Source of the DNA: Algoriphagus ratkowskyi
GTDB taxonomy: Bacteria; Bacteroidota; Bacteroidia; Cytophagales; Cyclobacteriaceae
DNA length: 60,049 nucleotides
NCBI RefSeq assembly: GCF_002150505.1
Contig: NZ_MSSV01000026.1
Span: forward strand, 1-60,049
Reading direction: 5' to 3'
Below, piece after piece: positions 16,156 to 24,841 of this stretch. The notes under the pieces are model-generated. The model was given only the letters and a program-made list of their open reading frames with translations, was not told the origin of the DNA and did not search any database. Made by a program: the position numbers and the translations under genes. Numbering within the stretch: the stretch's first letter is position 1; every line of letters begins with the position of its first letter.

Positions 16156-16522
16156 GATTGATCATGTGATTTGAGGTTTTCTCAAAGTAGCTCATCATGG
16201 CCACTTTGATGTTTGCTTCAATAGTAAGCTGATCTAATCCCACCTGCATAGCATTCATCCAATGATCCCGCATGTCGGTATCGACCTTCCATTTTGCATG
16301 CCGCATTCTCAGCCGCGGATGACCTCGCTGCTCAGAATAAGTCTCAGGCCCTCCAAATACTTGCATAAAAAACAGGAATAGACGTTCTTCAGCTGGTGCT
16401 AAATCCTCAGGATAAAGTTTTTTAAGCGCTTCGTTTTTGGCAACTTCCTGATAAAAATAAGAGGTAAGTGTGCGGAGTTGTTCTGCACCTACTAGTTCAT
16501 ATATAGTCTGAGAGGTATTCAT
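16148..16522 (-). CDS. Group 2 truncated hemoglobin
   Basis: 124-residue heme protein of the 2-over-2 globin fold, which binds oxygen, NO or related ligands. The region FLFFMQVFGGPETYSEQRGHPRLRMRH (about 50-76) is typical of group II trHbs; H68 or H75 is the proximal His candidate (alignment favours the PRLRMRH histidine), and HWMNAM with the Trp marks helix G. It follows the NfeD gene by 22 nt and overlaps plsC by 8 bp, so the three genes form an operon. It adds an NO/oxygen-handling protein outside the 2.9-8.7 kb cluster; no matching operator is seen upstream. Confidence 0.88.
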   Translation of the reverse strand: MNTSQTIYELVGAEQLRTLTSYFYQEVAKNEALKKLYPEDLAPAEERLFLFFMQVFGGPETYSEQRGHPRLRMRHAKWKVDTDMRDHWMNAMQVGLDQLTIEANIKVAMMSYFEKTSNHMINHG

Positions 16523-16544
16523 GCAGTAAACTTAATAATTTTGA

Positions 16545-17912
16545 TTAAGCCTCCCATTTTTTCACCTTCAGGGAAGTGCCTTCTGTTGAAATGACAATGA
16601 TTTTTTCACCTTGATCGATAAATTCACCTCTGGAGTAGGCATCAAATACATCTCCGTCTATTTCTATTTTACCACTTGGTCTGAGTCGAGAATGAACAAT
16701 TCCGGTTTTGCCTTTAAGTGTTTCTGCATAAAAAGAAGAGGTATAACCTTCACTTCTCTGCTGTGTAGTAGAAAGAGTAATTGTTTTGAATGCACCCCAT
16801 TCATTCACCTTTGGGGTCAGCCAAAATACTAAACCTACTGATGCGATTGCTGCTATTATTACCGTGAGTAAAGCGCCGAAGAGATCTGCAGCAGGGACAA
16901 AATCGAAGTTGAAATTCTGATTGGGTAACATGCCCAAAACCAAACCTGTCAAGATCCCTACAATACCCAGCACTCCAAAAATTCCGAAGCCCGGTATTAC
17001 AAAAAGCTCAACGGCCAGTAAAATTACTCCAATAAAAAATACTAAAATTTCCCAATTTTCAGCTAGCCCATTGAGATAATAAGGCGTAAAATAAAGCAAA
17101 ACTGCGATCATTGAAGCGAGGATTGGGAAGCCCACTCCGGGAGTCTGCAATTCAAAATAGATTCCTCCGATTATAATCAAAATCAAAAATCCACTTATAG
17201 CAGGACTTAGGAAAAAGGCAATTATATCTTCTGAGAAGCCAGTTTCATAGGTAATGATTTCTGCGTCAGCTAGATTTTGGGAAATGAGTATATCCTTTAT
17301 GGAGTCAAATTCTCCTTCACAAAAACCATATTTTTTAGCTTCGGATACGGAAAAGGTTATAACCGACCCAGCTTCAGAAATGCCTTCTATTTCGATTTTC
17401 TCATCTACCATGGCCTCTGCAATTTTCGGGTCACGACCCTGCGCTTCAGCCGTGCTTCTCATCATAGAGCGCATATAAGATTGATACTTATCTGGAGCTG
17501 CTTCACCGTCAGTGCCATTTACTACGGTAGCGGCTCCGATACTGGCTCCTGGCGCCATATAAATACTGTCAGTAGCAATGGAAATGAGCGCTCCTGCCGA
17601 GGCAGCATCTTTATTGATAAAGACATAAATTGGTATTGAAGAATTCAAAATCATGGTCCTGATCTCATCAGCATCATTTACCGCTCCTCCATAGGTATCC
17701 ATGTCAATAATTATCAAGTCAGCCTTTGCTTCCTCGGCACTTTTCAAAGCCAGTTTCACTCGACGAGTCATGGCAGGATCAATGTCAGTATCAATCTTGA
17801 AGGTGAAAACTTTCTTATCAATTCCAGTATCCGTTTGGGCTAGAACTACTTGTGAAGAAAATAGAAAGAAAATGAGTGCTAAGGTGAAATAGATTTTCAT
17901 TTGTAAAGTCAT
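16545..17912 (-). CDS. Long-type NfeD membrane serine protease
   Basis: 455 residues. A signal sequence (the second Met, four codons in, would also serve as start) precedes a ClpP/SppA-like domain (about 35-215). The Ser nucleophile lies in DAASAGALISIATD, with preceding DTYGGAVNDADEI and following MAPGASIGAATVV as in NfeD proteases. Then come about five membrane helices (about 230-350) and a C-terminal NfeD/OB-fold domain (about 385-455) ending GEKIIVISTEGTSLKVKKWEA. Related proteases cleave hydrophobic C-termini of stomatin-like proteins and act in membrane quality control. The partner stomatin gene is not adjacent here; the downstream genes are the truncated hemoglobin and plsC. Confidence 0.93.
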   Translation of the reverse strand: MTLQMKIYFTLALIFFLFSSQVVLAQTDTGIDKKVFTFKIDTDIDPAMTRRVKLALKSAEEAKADLIIIDMDTYGGAVNDADEIRTMILNSSIPIYVFINKDAASAGALISIATDSIYMAPGASIGAATVVNGTDGEAAPDKYQSYMRSMMRSTAEAQGRDPKIAEAMVDEKIEIEGISEAGSVITFSVSEAKKYGFCEGEFDSIKDILISQNLADAEIITYETGFSEDIIAFFLSPAISGFLILIIIGGIYFELQTPGVGFPILASMIAVLLYFTPYYLNGLAENWEILVFFIGVILLAVELFVIPGFGIFGVLGIVGILTGLVLGMLPNQNFNFDFVPAADLFGALLTVIIAAIASVGLVFWLTPKVNEWGAFKTITLSTTQQRSEGYTSSFYAETLKGKTGIVHSRLRPSGKIEIDGDVFDAYSRGEFIDQGEKIIVISTEGTSLKVKKWEA

Positions 17913-18150
17913 GTTCGAATGATAAAAGATACGAAATACACGTACAAACAGATACTTTTCTTTATTAGACTGCGAATTGTTGATGTAATTTCCAGTCTTA
18001 AATTCCTATTGTTAGACTATTATTCGATCTTTGCCCATAATACTGGATCTAGGTTATCCCATTTCGTTTCTAGCATAATTCTTGCGCCTCATGACTTTGG
18101 AACTTAACCTTGCATTACTAAATCGTTTTCTCCCAACTCAGCATATCCCT

Positions 18151-19317
18151 ATGAATAATAGATCACAGTTTTTCTGGTCCTTTCTTCTTGTATTCACGCT
18201 TTCTTCTTCATTATCAATAGCTTCAAGCCTGTCATCTGTCGATTCTGTAGGAGTTCAGCGTATCGGAGATCAATCTTATATTTTGCATGAAGTAGATCCA
18301 AAAGAGACGCTCTTTGGGATTTCACGACGTTATAAATCTCCAGTTAGTGAAATAATCGATTCGAATCCTATGTTGAAAGAAGGATTGAAAATTGGGCAAA
18401 CTATTAAAGTCCCGTTTATTTCAATGGCTGAACTTCCAGCAGGTTCAGTTCTGCACAATGTAGTGGCAGGTGAAACTCTTTTCTCTATCTCCCAAAAATA
18501 TGGTGTACCTGTAGAAAGTGTAATGAAAGAAAATGGCTTGAAAGGTAATGATCTAAGTGTGGGACAATCCTTAATCATCGAGCCGGCTATTCCAATTGCT
18601 GTTGCAAAAGAACCAGTTGTTGCAGTTGCAACCAGCACAGTAGCAACCAAAGTGGATTCTAAGAGTAAAGAAAAGCCAGCGAAGAAGGTAGAAGAAGCTC
18701 CAAAAGTAAAAGTGGAAGCAGAACCATCTACTAAACTTGAGGCGGCTAAACCTACAGCTCCAAAAGCTACTGTAGAGACAAGTCAACCAATGGTGCCAGG
18801 AGATTGGAAATCCCACACGGTTCAAAGTGGCGAAACCCTTTTCTCCATTGCGACCAAATATTCATCACGAGTAGAAGATTTGATTACTTGGAATGCATTG
18901 ACATCGAATAACCTCAGCCAAGGACAAGTTTTGAAAGTCGGTCGTGGTGCAATGCAAGAATCAACTGTTCCTGTAATAGGAACTCCTAGAGTAGTTACTA
19001 GTGTAGATGAAATGATGGTAGAGCCAGCGGACGCAACTACCTCTGGTGGTTTCAAAAATGTAAAAGAAACTGGTCAAGCTGAGTTAATTCAAGGTACTGG
19101 CGGACATAAAAAGTATTTGGTTCTACATAGAACTGCTCCAGTAGGTACAATCATGCGCGTGAAAAATGAGGAAAATGATGTGACGATTTTCGCTAGAGTG
19201 GTAGGAACTCTTCCGGAGACTGGCGATAATAATAAGTTGGTGATCAAACTTTCTCAGGCAGCCTTTGATCAGCTAAAAGCGGTGAATGGTAGATTCCCTG
19301 TTGAAGTGATGTATTGA
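18151..19317 (+). CDS. Exported LysM-repeat protein
   Basis: 388-residue cell-wall-associated protein. Signal peptide at 1-29 (MNNRSQFFWSFLLVFTLSSS...). Three LysM modules follow, each with the GETLFSI-type core: about 45-90 (DPKETLFGISRRY), 100-146 (AGETLFSISQKY) and 235-280 (SGETLFSIATKY). Modules 2 and 3 are separated by a Lys/Ala/Pro/Glu linker. The last 80 residues (HKKYLVLHRTAPVGTIMRVKNEE) resemble a double-psi beta-barrel as in RlpA. It would bind peptidoglycan in the periplasm; enzymatic activity is uncertain. The ATG is chosen because it directly precedes the signal peptide; in-frame starts up to 69 nt earlier exist. No co-directional neighbour. Confidence 0.9.
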   Translation: MNNRSQFFWSFLLVFTLSSSLSIASSLSSVDSVGVQRIGDQSYILHEVDPKETLFGISRRYKSPVSEIIDSNPMLKEGLKIGQTIKVPFISMAELPAGSVLHNVVAGETLFSISQKYGVPVESVMKENGLKGNDLSVGQSLIIEPAIPIAVAKEPVVAVATSTVATKVDSKSKEKPAKKVEEAPKVKVEAEPSTKLEAAKPTAPKATVETSQPMVPGDWKSHTVQSGETLFSIATKYSSRVEDLITWNALTSNNLSQGQVLKVGRGAMQESTVPVIGTPRVVTSVDEMMVEPADATTSGGFKNVKETGQAELIQGTGGHKKYLVLHRTAPVGTIMRVKNEENDVTIFARVVGTLPETGDNNKLVIKLSQAAFDQLKAVNGRFPVEVMY

Positions 19318-19482
19318 TAAAAAAGGGGTGTTGATGTTGGGTGACCGATGCTGTCACCAGGTCATCGTAAGCGATATATGAGTGATGCGATTTGTTTGAA
19401 AGAGGTAAATTGTTTTAAGTATCATCAATATATAACTTACTTTACTTTTAATAATACTCATTGACATTATTACATTTGTAGG

Positions 19483-19511
19483 AAGACCGTCAGAAATGGC
19501 GGTCTTTTTTT
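19483..19511 (+). terminator. Intrinsic terminator downstream of the LysM gene
   Basis: Arms AAGACCG / CGGTCTT followed by seven T. It lies 166 nt after the LysM stop; the intervening piece has another hairpin (GGTGAC / GTCACC, 19340-19358) without a T tract, so the 3' untranslated region is long and structured. Confidence 0.8.
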
Positions 19512-19553
19512 ATGTTGAACCTATAGCTCATCGGGGAGGTTTTAAAAGGGAAT

Positions 19554-19584
19554 TTTGGTTTCTGTAAAGCCACTGCTAATTTTG
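19554..19584 (+). promoter_or_regulatory. Bacteroidota-type promoter of the 19.6 kb gene pair
   Basis: TTTG (19554-19557), a 19-nt spacer and TAATTTTG (19577-19584) match the -33/-7 consensus (TTTG and TAnnTTTG). The expected transcript start is only a few nt before the ATG at 19595, so the mRNA would be nearly leaderless. Confidence 0.72.
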
Positions 19585-19594
19585 CGTTCTCGCT

Positions 19595-20149
19595 ATGAAT
19601 AAAGTCCAACTCATATTCCACCACATTTTCAGATTTATCTGGAATCTGATTTTTATTATTTCCTATCCTATTTTGGCAAGTTTCGGCATTCTATTCATCG
19701 GGGTGACGTATTTATTTTCATTGCTTTCAAGATTCCTGAATAGACTTCGACCAGAAGGAAAACAGGTGGTTTTAAAACAGTCGGCTTGGGAGGATTTGCC
19801 TCATTCGGGTGAATTGCTAGAAGCTAAATTGATCAAACAGATTGTATTTGGCCCATCTGGATTTGAGTTTAGAAGAAAGGATGGTGTACCATCAGTTCTT
19901 TCAGATTTTGTTTTTGGAAACAAAGTAAGGGTACTTGAAGAAGGTTATATTCTGGAAAAATGGAATACTGTAGAACCTAAGGATTTGCCAGATTTCGATA
20001 TTTGTTTATACGATCCCAATCAAGACTCACTACGATCTCTTACGAATATAAAATGCTTCGATTGGCATGTGTCCGAGAAAGTGAATAATGAGCTTTCATT
20101 CAAATGGTTTGACGGAACGCAGGGCGGAGAAGTAAAAGTTGCTCTCTGA
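19595..20149 (+). CDS. Membrane-anchored protein of unknown function
   Basis: 184 residues. A long hydrophobic region (about 10-48, probably one hairpin or two helices) is followed by a soluble domain with alternating beta strands (QIVFGPSGFEFRRKDG, FVFGNKVRVLEEGYILEKWN) and a conserved-looking aromatic/Asp C-terminus (IKCFDWHVSEK ... FKWFDGTQGGEVKVAL). No family recognised. The stop overlaps the next ATG by one base (TGATG), so it is coupled to the TIGR02757 gene. A good promoter sits just upstream. Confidence 0.75.
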   Translation: MNKVQLIFHHIFRFIWNLIFIISYPILASFGILFIGVTYLFSLLSRFLNRLRPEGKQVVLKQSAWEDLPHSGELLEAKLIKQIVFGPSGFEFRRKDGVPSVLSDFVFGNKVRVLEEGYILEKWNTVEPKDLPDFDICLYDPNQDSLRSLTNIKCFDWHVSEKVNNELSFKWFDGTQGGEVKVAL

Positions 20150-20916
20150 TGCATAATCTCAAGGATTTTTTAGATGAGAAAGTTGAACAATACAATCGGC
20201 CTAGTTTTATTACGCTGGATCCTATTTCAATTCCACATCGATTTTCCAAAAAAGAGGATATTGAAATCTCTGGTTTCTTCGCTGCTATTTTGGCATGGGG
20301 GCAGCGAAAGACCATCATTAATAAGTGCATAGAATTGTTTGAGATGATGGATAATGCACCACACGATTTTTTGCTGAATCATCGAGATGATGACTTAAAG
20401 CCTTTCCTAAACTTCAAGCACAGAACCTTCAATGATGTGGATACTTTATATTTTATCCACTTCTTAAGTTGGTTTTACAAAAAGCATAATTCTCTGGAAG
20501 AGGCTTTTCTATTTGGTCAAACATGGGAAGTGGATGCAATGGAATCTATATTGACCAAGTTTCAGGAATACTTCTTTTCATTACCTGATTATCCACACAG
20601 AACGCGAAAGCATATCGCTACCCCAGAGCGCAAAGCTGCTTGTAAGCGCATCAATATGTATTTACGATGGATGGTAAGGGATGATGATAAAGGAGTTGAT
20701 TTTGGGCTTTGGAAAAAAATATCCCCATCTCAGTTGATCTGTCCCTGTGACCTGCACGTGGATAGGGTAGGAAGGAAGTTGGGATTGATAACCAGAAAGC
20801 AAACAGACTGGCTGACAGCTCTGGAATTAACCAAAAAGCTTAGAGAATTTGATGCTTATGATCCTGTCAAATACGACTTTGCTCTTTTTGGACTTGGAGT
20901 GGAAGAGAAGTTTTGA
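20149..20916 (+). CDS. TIGR02757 family protein (DUF2400)
   Basis: 255 residues of a conserved bacterial family of unknown function. Recognisable parts are the N-terminal DPISIPHRFSKKEDIEISGFFAAILAWGQRKTIINK (about 23-58), FKHRTFNDVDTLYFIHFL, and the C-terminal MYLRWMVRDDDKGVDFGLWKKISPSQLICPCDLHVDRVGRKLGL (about 167-210). The helical pattern recalls helix-hairpin-helix DNA glycosylase folds, and the C-terminal cysteines (PCDLH) are conserved, but no activity is established to my knowledge. It is coupled to the preceding membrane protein by a 1-bp overlap. Confidence 0.88.
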   Translation: MHNLKDFLDEKVEQYNRPSFITLDPISIPHRFSKKEDIEISGFFAAILAWGQRKTIINKCIELFEMMDNAPHDFLLNHRDDDLKPFLNFKHRTFNDVDTLYFIHFLSWFYKKHNSLEEAFLFGQTWEVDAMESILTKFQEYFFSLPDYPHRTRKHIATPERKAACKRINMYLRWMVRDDDKGVDFGLWKKISPSQLICPCDLHVDRVGRKLGLITRKQTDWLTALELTKKLREFDAYDPVKYDFALFGLGVEEKF

Positions 20917-20962
20917 GCTATTAGTAAACCTTATAACTCAAAACCAATCAATTATCTCTGAC

Positions 20963-22180
20963 CTAGTGAAACTTCTTAAGCTCTGGCGCATCTGCCACTG
21001 TGGAGAATTCGTTTGCGATTCGAGCAGCATATTCATCCAATAGCTGCATGATTCGATCTTGATCCTTAGACTTTACAATCATGCCTGCATGGTATTCTAG
21101 CGGGACCCGAAAGTAAACCTCCGAATCATCGAAACTACTCAAATCTGGATGCTGGTATTTGGAAAGTGTCAACAAGATTCCAGCGTAATTTTTTGCAACT
21201 TTTGGGAGTTGATATTTTTGTTTTTTTGCGATGGAATCTTCTATTCTTGCCCATTCTGCCCAAAGATTGATATCTGTCGCAGCTTCTACCATTTCAGCCA
21301 AATGAGCTCCACCTACTCGTGATGAAGTCTCTAGGAAATATATTTCTCCATCTTCACGACACTTAATAAATTCTGTATGTGTAGCACCTGATTTCATTCC
21401 AAAAGCTTTCATCACCGCTGCATTTGCCTTCTTTAATGCTTTTTCATCCTCAGACCCATGTTTTAGATTAGCAGAGCGGAATATTCCACCACCTTGGGAG
21501 ATTTCCATTGGGGTAGATAAATACCTCGAAACAGAGCAGAAAATGTTTTTCCCATCGATCATTAATCCGTCTACATGGTAAACGTCACCTGGTTTGAATT
21601 GCTCCACCAAATAGTAAAGTCTGTTATCACCCAATTGATGGATGTTTTCCCAGAGTGACTCTTTGTCGTGAACTTTGATGATTCCATGTGCTGAAGCTTC
21701 AGAGCGAGGTTTGAGCACCCAAGGAGCAGGGATGTGATCAGCAAATTGATTAATGTCGTCGTCATTGAATAGCGGGGCAAATGGGGGAACCATGATATGG
21801 GAATCGTGGGCCTTGATACGCATGGCTAGCTTGTCACGAAAAAATCGACCGGTAGTCTGCCCCATACCAGGGATTCGTAAACTTTCTCTGAGAAAAGTCG
21901 CTTTTTCTACATCATAATCATCGAGGGCGATGATACTTTCAATTTTATGTTGTTTCATTAACCCACCTACGCCTTTCATCAATAACTCAAGGTCCCAATC
22001 CAGATCCTGACCAGGCATGTAGAAAACTTCATCTATGTATTCAAATGCCCAAGGCTGGTCTTTAAGTTTTTCGGATGTAATCAAATACACACGATTCCCT
22101 TGTTTTTTTAGCTCTGTCAAAAAAGCATTTCCCTTGAAAAAGTTGGAAATGCAAAGAAATGTTTTGCCTTGATCACTCAT
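20963..22180 (-). CDS. ATP-grasp ligase, substrate unknown
   Basis: 405 residues with the ATP-grasp architecture: N-terminal Rossmann-like part (FLCISNFFKGNAFLTELKKQGNRVYLITSEK), central lid with PAPWVLKPRSEASAHGIIKV (about 152-171) where Lys binds ATP, and Mg-binding acids in THTEFIKCREDGEIYFLETSSRVGGAHLAEMVE (about 273-305; E and E...SSR). These enzymes make an acyl-phosphate and join it to an amine, giving an amide or peptide bond. The carboxylate-amine ligase identity is open. It begins 5 nt after the aminopeptidase gene, so the pair is co-transcribed; a link to a peptide-like metabolite is plausible but unproven. Confidence 0.88.
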   Translation of the reverse strand: MSDQGKTFLCISNFFKGNAFLTELKKQGNRVYLITSEKLKDQPWAFEYIDEVFYMPGQDLDWDLELLMKGVGGLMKQHKIESIIALDDYDVEKATFLRESLRIPGMGQTTGRFFRDKLAMRIKAHDSHIMVPPFAPLFNDDDINQFADHIPAPWVLKPRSEASAHGIIKVHDKESLWENIHQLGDNRLYYLVEQFKPGDVYHVDGLMIDGKNIFCSVSRYLSTPMEISQGGGIFRSANLKHGSEDEKALKKANAAVMKAFGMKSGATHTEFIKCREDGEIYFLETSSRVGGAHLAEMVEAATDINLWAEWARIEDSIAKKQKYQLPKVAKNYAGILLTLSKYQHPDLSSFDDSEVYFRVPLEYHAGMIVKSKDQDRIMQLLDEYAARIANEFSTVADAPELKKFH

Positions 22181-22185
22181 ATATA

Positions 22186-23613
22186 TTACAATTGATTTTC
22201 GATGAATTTAAGTAATAATTGAACGCCAAAAGCAGTTCCTGATTTGGTTTTTGCAAATTCACTATCACCGAAAGCTACTCCAGCGATGTCCAGATGTGCC
22301 CAGGAAGGATGCTCGTGAATAAAAGCTTCAAGAAATTTAGCGGCGGTAATAGCTCCTGCAATAGGTTTTCCGTTATAATTTTTGATATCTGCAATCTCTG
22401 AGTCCATCTCAGATCTATAACTTTCCCACATGGGAAGTGGCCAAAGTTTTTCGCCAGACTGCATACCTGCCTCACGAAGTGCGTCTGAAATCAAATCAGA
22501 ATTACTGAAAAGTGCTCCACACTCATAGCCAAAAGTACCTACGCTACTACCGGTTAAAGTTGCTACATCTACAAGATGATCAACTTGATAATTTTTTACC
22601 AAATAGGATAAACCATCTGCCAAGATCAATCGCCCTTCTGCATCTGTATCTATCACTTCTATACTCAGTCCAGCATGAGAACCGATAATTTCTGAAGGCA
22701 AATAAGCATCCTTGTCTACGGAATTTTCTACGGCAGGCACAATCGCAGTGAGGTTAATTGGGAGTTTAAGGGCTGCTATAAGTTGGGTAGTGGCTAGAAC
22801 TGCAGCGGCTCCACCCATGTCGGACTTCATATAGACCATTCCTTGTGTCTTGATATTCAATCCCCCAGTATCGAATGTCACGCCCTTACCAACTAGCCCT
22901 AAATGAGTTTTGGCATCAGGATTTCTATACTCCATGATGATAAATTTTGGCGCTTTTGCACTTCCTCGCGCTACAGCCAGAAAAGCATCTAAACCAGCTT
23001 CCTTAGCTTTATCTTCATTAAAAACAGTTACGGAAAAGCCATGCTCTGCACCTTGCTTTTCTGCCCAATTAGCCAAATACTCAGGAGTTACTACATTCGG
23101 GGGAAGGTCAACTAATTTAAATCCCTCAGTTTTTGCAGTAGCTATTTTAGCTGCGCGATCAAGAATCTTATCCAAATATGGTAGAGAATGCAGTACTGTA
23201 ATCTCTAGGTTTGAGAAGTCTTTTTGGGATTCCTTCTTTTGCTTGAAAAAGCCAAGGTGATACTCACCAAGCTGAAAACCAATTAAAGCACTTTCGATTA
23301 ATTCAGCAGAAAAGTCATCTGAGAAATCTATCAAAACGGAATTATCAACCAATTCTTTGTTTTTAGAAAGAACTCTTCTGAATGACTTTTCAATGCTAGC
23401 AACATCTGTCTTTTCACCCAATCCTATTAGCAAAATTAACCTTCCATTGACTTCCAGTTGGTATGAAGTGTCTTTTTTTCCAGAAAAAAGAGAAGCATTT
23501 ACAGAATATCCAGGAAGTTTATTTTTAAGAATTCCCTCCAAATCTGTACTAAATAAAGGGATGATAAGAAGGCTTGAATTTTCACTCGAATTTGTATGAA
23601 TCTTGAATTGCAT
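22186..23613 (-). CDS. pepA: M17 leucyl aminopeptidase family protein
   Basis: Cytoplasmic two-metal aminopeptidase, 475 residues. N-terminal domain (1-160) is divergent; the catalytic domain shows the metal/substrate site GKGVTFDTGGLNIK (about 243-256), KSDMGGAAAVLA, the signature DTDAEGRLILADGLSY (about 322-337; NTDAEGRL in most relatives) and the carbonate-binding Arg of EGRL. The C-terminal WAHLDIAGVAFGDSE is normal. It removes N-terminal residues from short peptides. In the run aceK - esterase - pepA - ATP-grasp, it lies 19 nt after the esterase and 5 nt before the ligase. Confidence 0.94.
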   Translation of the reverse strand: MQFKIHTNSSENSSLLIIPLFSTDLEGILKNKLPGYSVNASLFSGKKDTSYQLEVNGRLILLIGLGEKTDVASIEKSFRRVLSKNKELVDNSVLIDFSDDFSAELIESALIGFQLGEYHLGFFKQKKESQKDFSNLEITVLHSLPYLDKILDRAAKIATAKTEGFKLVDLPPNVVTPEYLANWAEKQGAEHGFSVTVFNEDKAKEAGLDAFLAVARGSAKAPKFIIMEYRNPDAKTHLGLVGKGVTFDTGGLNIKTQGMVYMKSDMGGAAAVLATTQLIAALKLPINLTAIVPAVENSVDKDAYLPSEIIGSHAGLSIEVIDTDAEGRLILADGLSYLVKNYQVDHLVDVATLTGSSVGTFGYECGALFSNSDLISDALREAGMQSGEKLWPLPMWESYRSEMDSEIADIKNYNGKPIAGAITAAKFLEAFIHEHPSWAHLDIAGVAFGDSEFAKTKSGTAFGVQLLLKFIENQL

Positions 23614-23632
23614 AGCAGTTGCGTTCGCTGGA

Positions 23633-24763
23633 TTAATCTGTTTTAGTACTGAAAAATAGCCATTCTATGGCTTTGGGGAATTCGTCACTCCAATAAGTTT
23701 CATTGTGTTTGCCTTCTTGATTGATGCTGAGATGAATAATCATTTTTCCTTTAAGACTCTCTTTTTTCAGGAGACGTTTTCGGAATTTGGTGACATGCTT
23801 GACCATTGTTTCACTTTCATCACCTCCTGCATAGAGGTATAATCGCGTTTCTTGTGGTTCAAAGAAGTCAAGGAAGCCTAATTTAATTTTTGGGATAACC
23901 CATAGCGAAGGTGAAAAAACCATCAATTTTCCAAAAACCTCTGGATAGATCAGGCCAGAGAAGATACTCACCAATCCACCCATGGAGCTTCCTCCAATTC
24001 CTGTAAATTCTCTTTCGGTTTTTGTTCGGTATGTTTGATCCACAAATGGCTTTAAGGTGTCGGTGATAAAACGAATGTATTTCTTACCACTTCCAATCCC
24101 AAGCACAGTTTTTCCAACATTGTATTCCTGAAGGCGCTCGGATTCTCCATGCTCAACCGCGATAATGATTATTTTTCCGATACCATAATCGGACATTACT
24201 GCGAGCTTCTTGTCAATCTGCCAGTTTCCAAAAGCAGCATTTTCATTGAAGAGATTTTGAGCATCATGAAGGTAGAGGACAGGATAAGTCTCATCACTGG
24301 TTTCGTAATCATGAGGTAATAGTGCCCAGATTTTTCGTGTTTTATTAAGCTGGGGGATTTGAAATTCTTCAGATATTAAATGAATTTTAGGCAATTGACT
24401 TGGGCGGTAGGGAAGCCAGTTTCTTCGCCACTTCGCTACCTTTTCTGTTTTAGATTCTTGGTCATTATTCCAATGCCGATTAGGTGTACGATTGCCATAG
24501 CGATCGATTTCTACTTCTGACCAATCTCCTTTGGTAAATTTATAAGTAAGCTCTTTTTCGTAAGGTATATCAGCGGGGAAAGTAAATTCATATTTTCCTT
24601 TGTTGATTTTTTTCATCAAAAAACGTCGATCCTGAGTCTTCCAGTTATTGAAATTTCCTGAAATATAAACCGGTCTTTCATCATCCTCTGGAGTGTGTAG
24701 AAGTATGGTTTTCGACTTGGTGATTGGAGAGGTGATTGGTATAATGGTTGATTCAGAATTCAT
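23633..24763 (-). CDS. Esterase D-type alpha/beta hydrolase with N-terminal carbohydrate-binding-like domain
   Basis: 376 residues. The N-terminal 110 residues form an Ig-like CBM48/AMPK glycogen-binding type domain (VYISGNFNNWKTQDRRFLMKK; KYEFTFPAD; LTYKFTKGDWSEVE). Then follows an esterase D/IroE-like fold (about 135-376) with KIWALLPHDYETSDETYPVLYLHDAQNLF, the nucleophile elbow GGSSMGG (Ser in GIGGSSMGGLV, about 254-260), an acid in YLYAGGDES and a C-terminal His in GKHNETYW. No signal peptide is seen, so it is likely cytoplasmic. The substrate is unknown; the composite domain order occurs in feruloyl-esterase-like and siderophore-esterase-like proteins. It follows aceK by 78 nt. Confidence 0.88.
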   Translation of the reverse strand: MNSESTIIPITSPITKSKTILLHTPEDDERPVYISGNFNNWKTQDRRFLMKKINKGKYEFTFPADIPYEKELTYKFTKGDWSEVEIDRYGNRTPNRHWNNDQESKTEKVAKWRRNWLPYRPSQLPKIHLISEEFQIPQLNKTRKIWALLPHDYETSDETYPVLYLHDAQNLFNENAAFGNWQIDKKLAVMSDYGIGKIIIIAVEHGESERLQEYNVGKTVLGIGSGKKYIRFITDTLKPFVDQTYRTKTEREFTGIGGSSMGGLVSIFSGLIYPEVFGKLMVFSPSLWVIPKIKLGFLDFFEPQETRLYLYAGGDESETMVKHVTKFRKRLLKKESLKGKMIIHLSINQEGKHNETYWSDEFPKAIEWLFFSTKTD

Positions 24764-24841
24764 TAACGGAGGTGATTATGGGTAAAACCCAGAATGCAAA
24801 AATAACAGTTGCAGGCTTATCTAGGAAATAAAGTTTCATAC

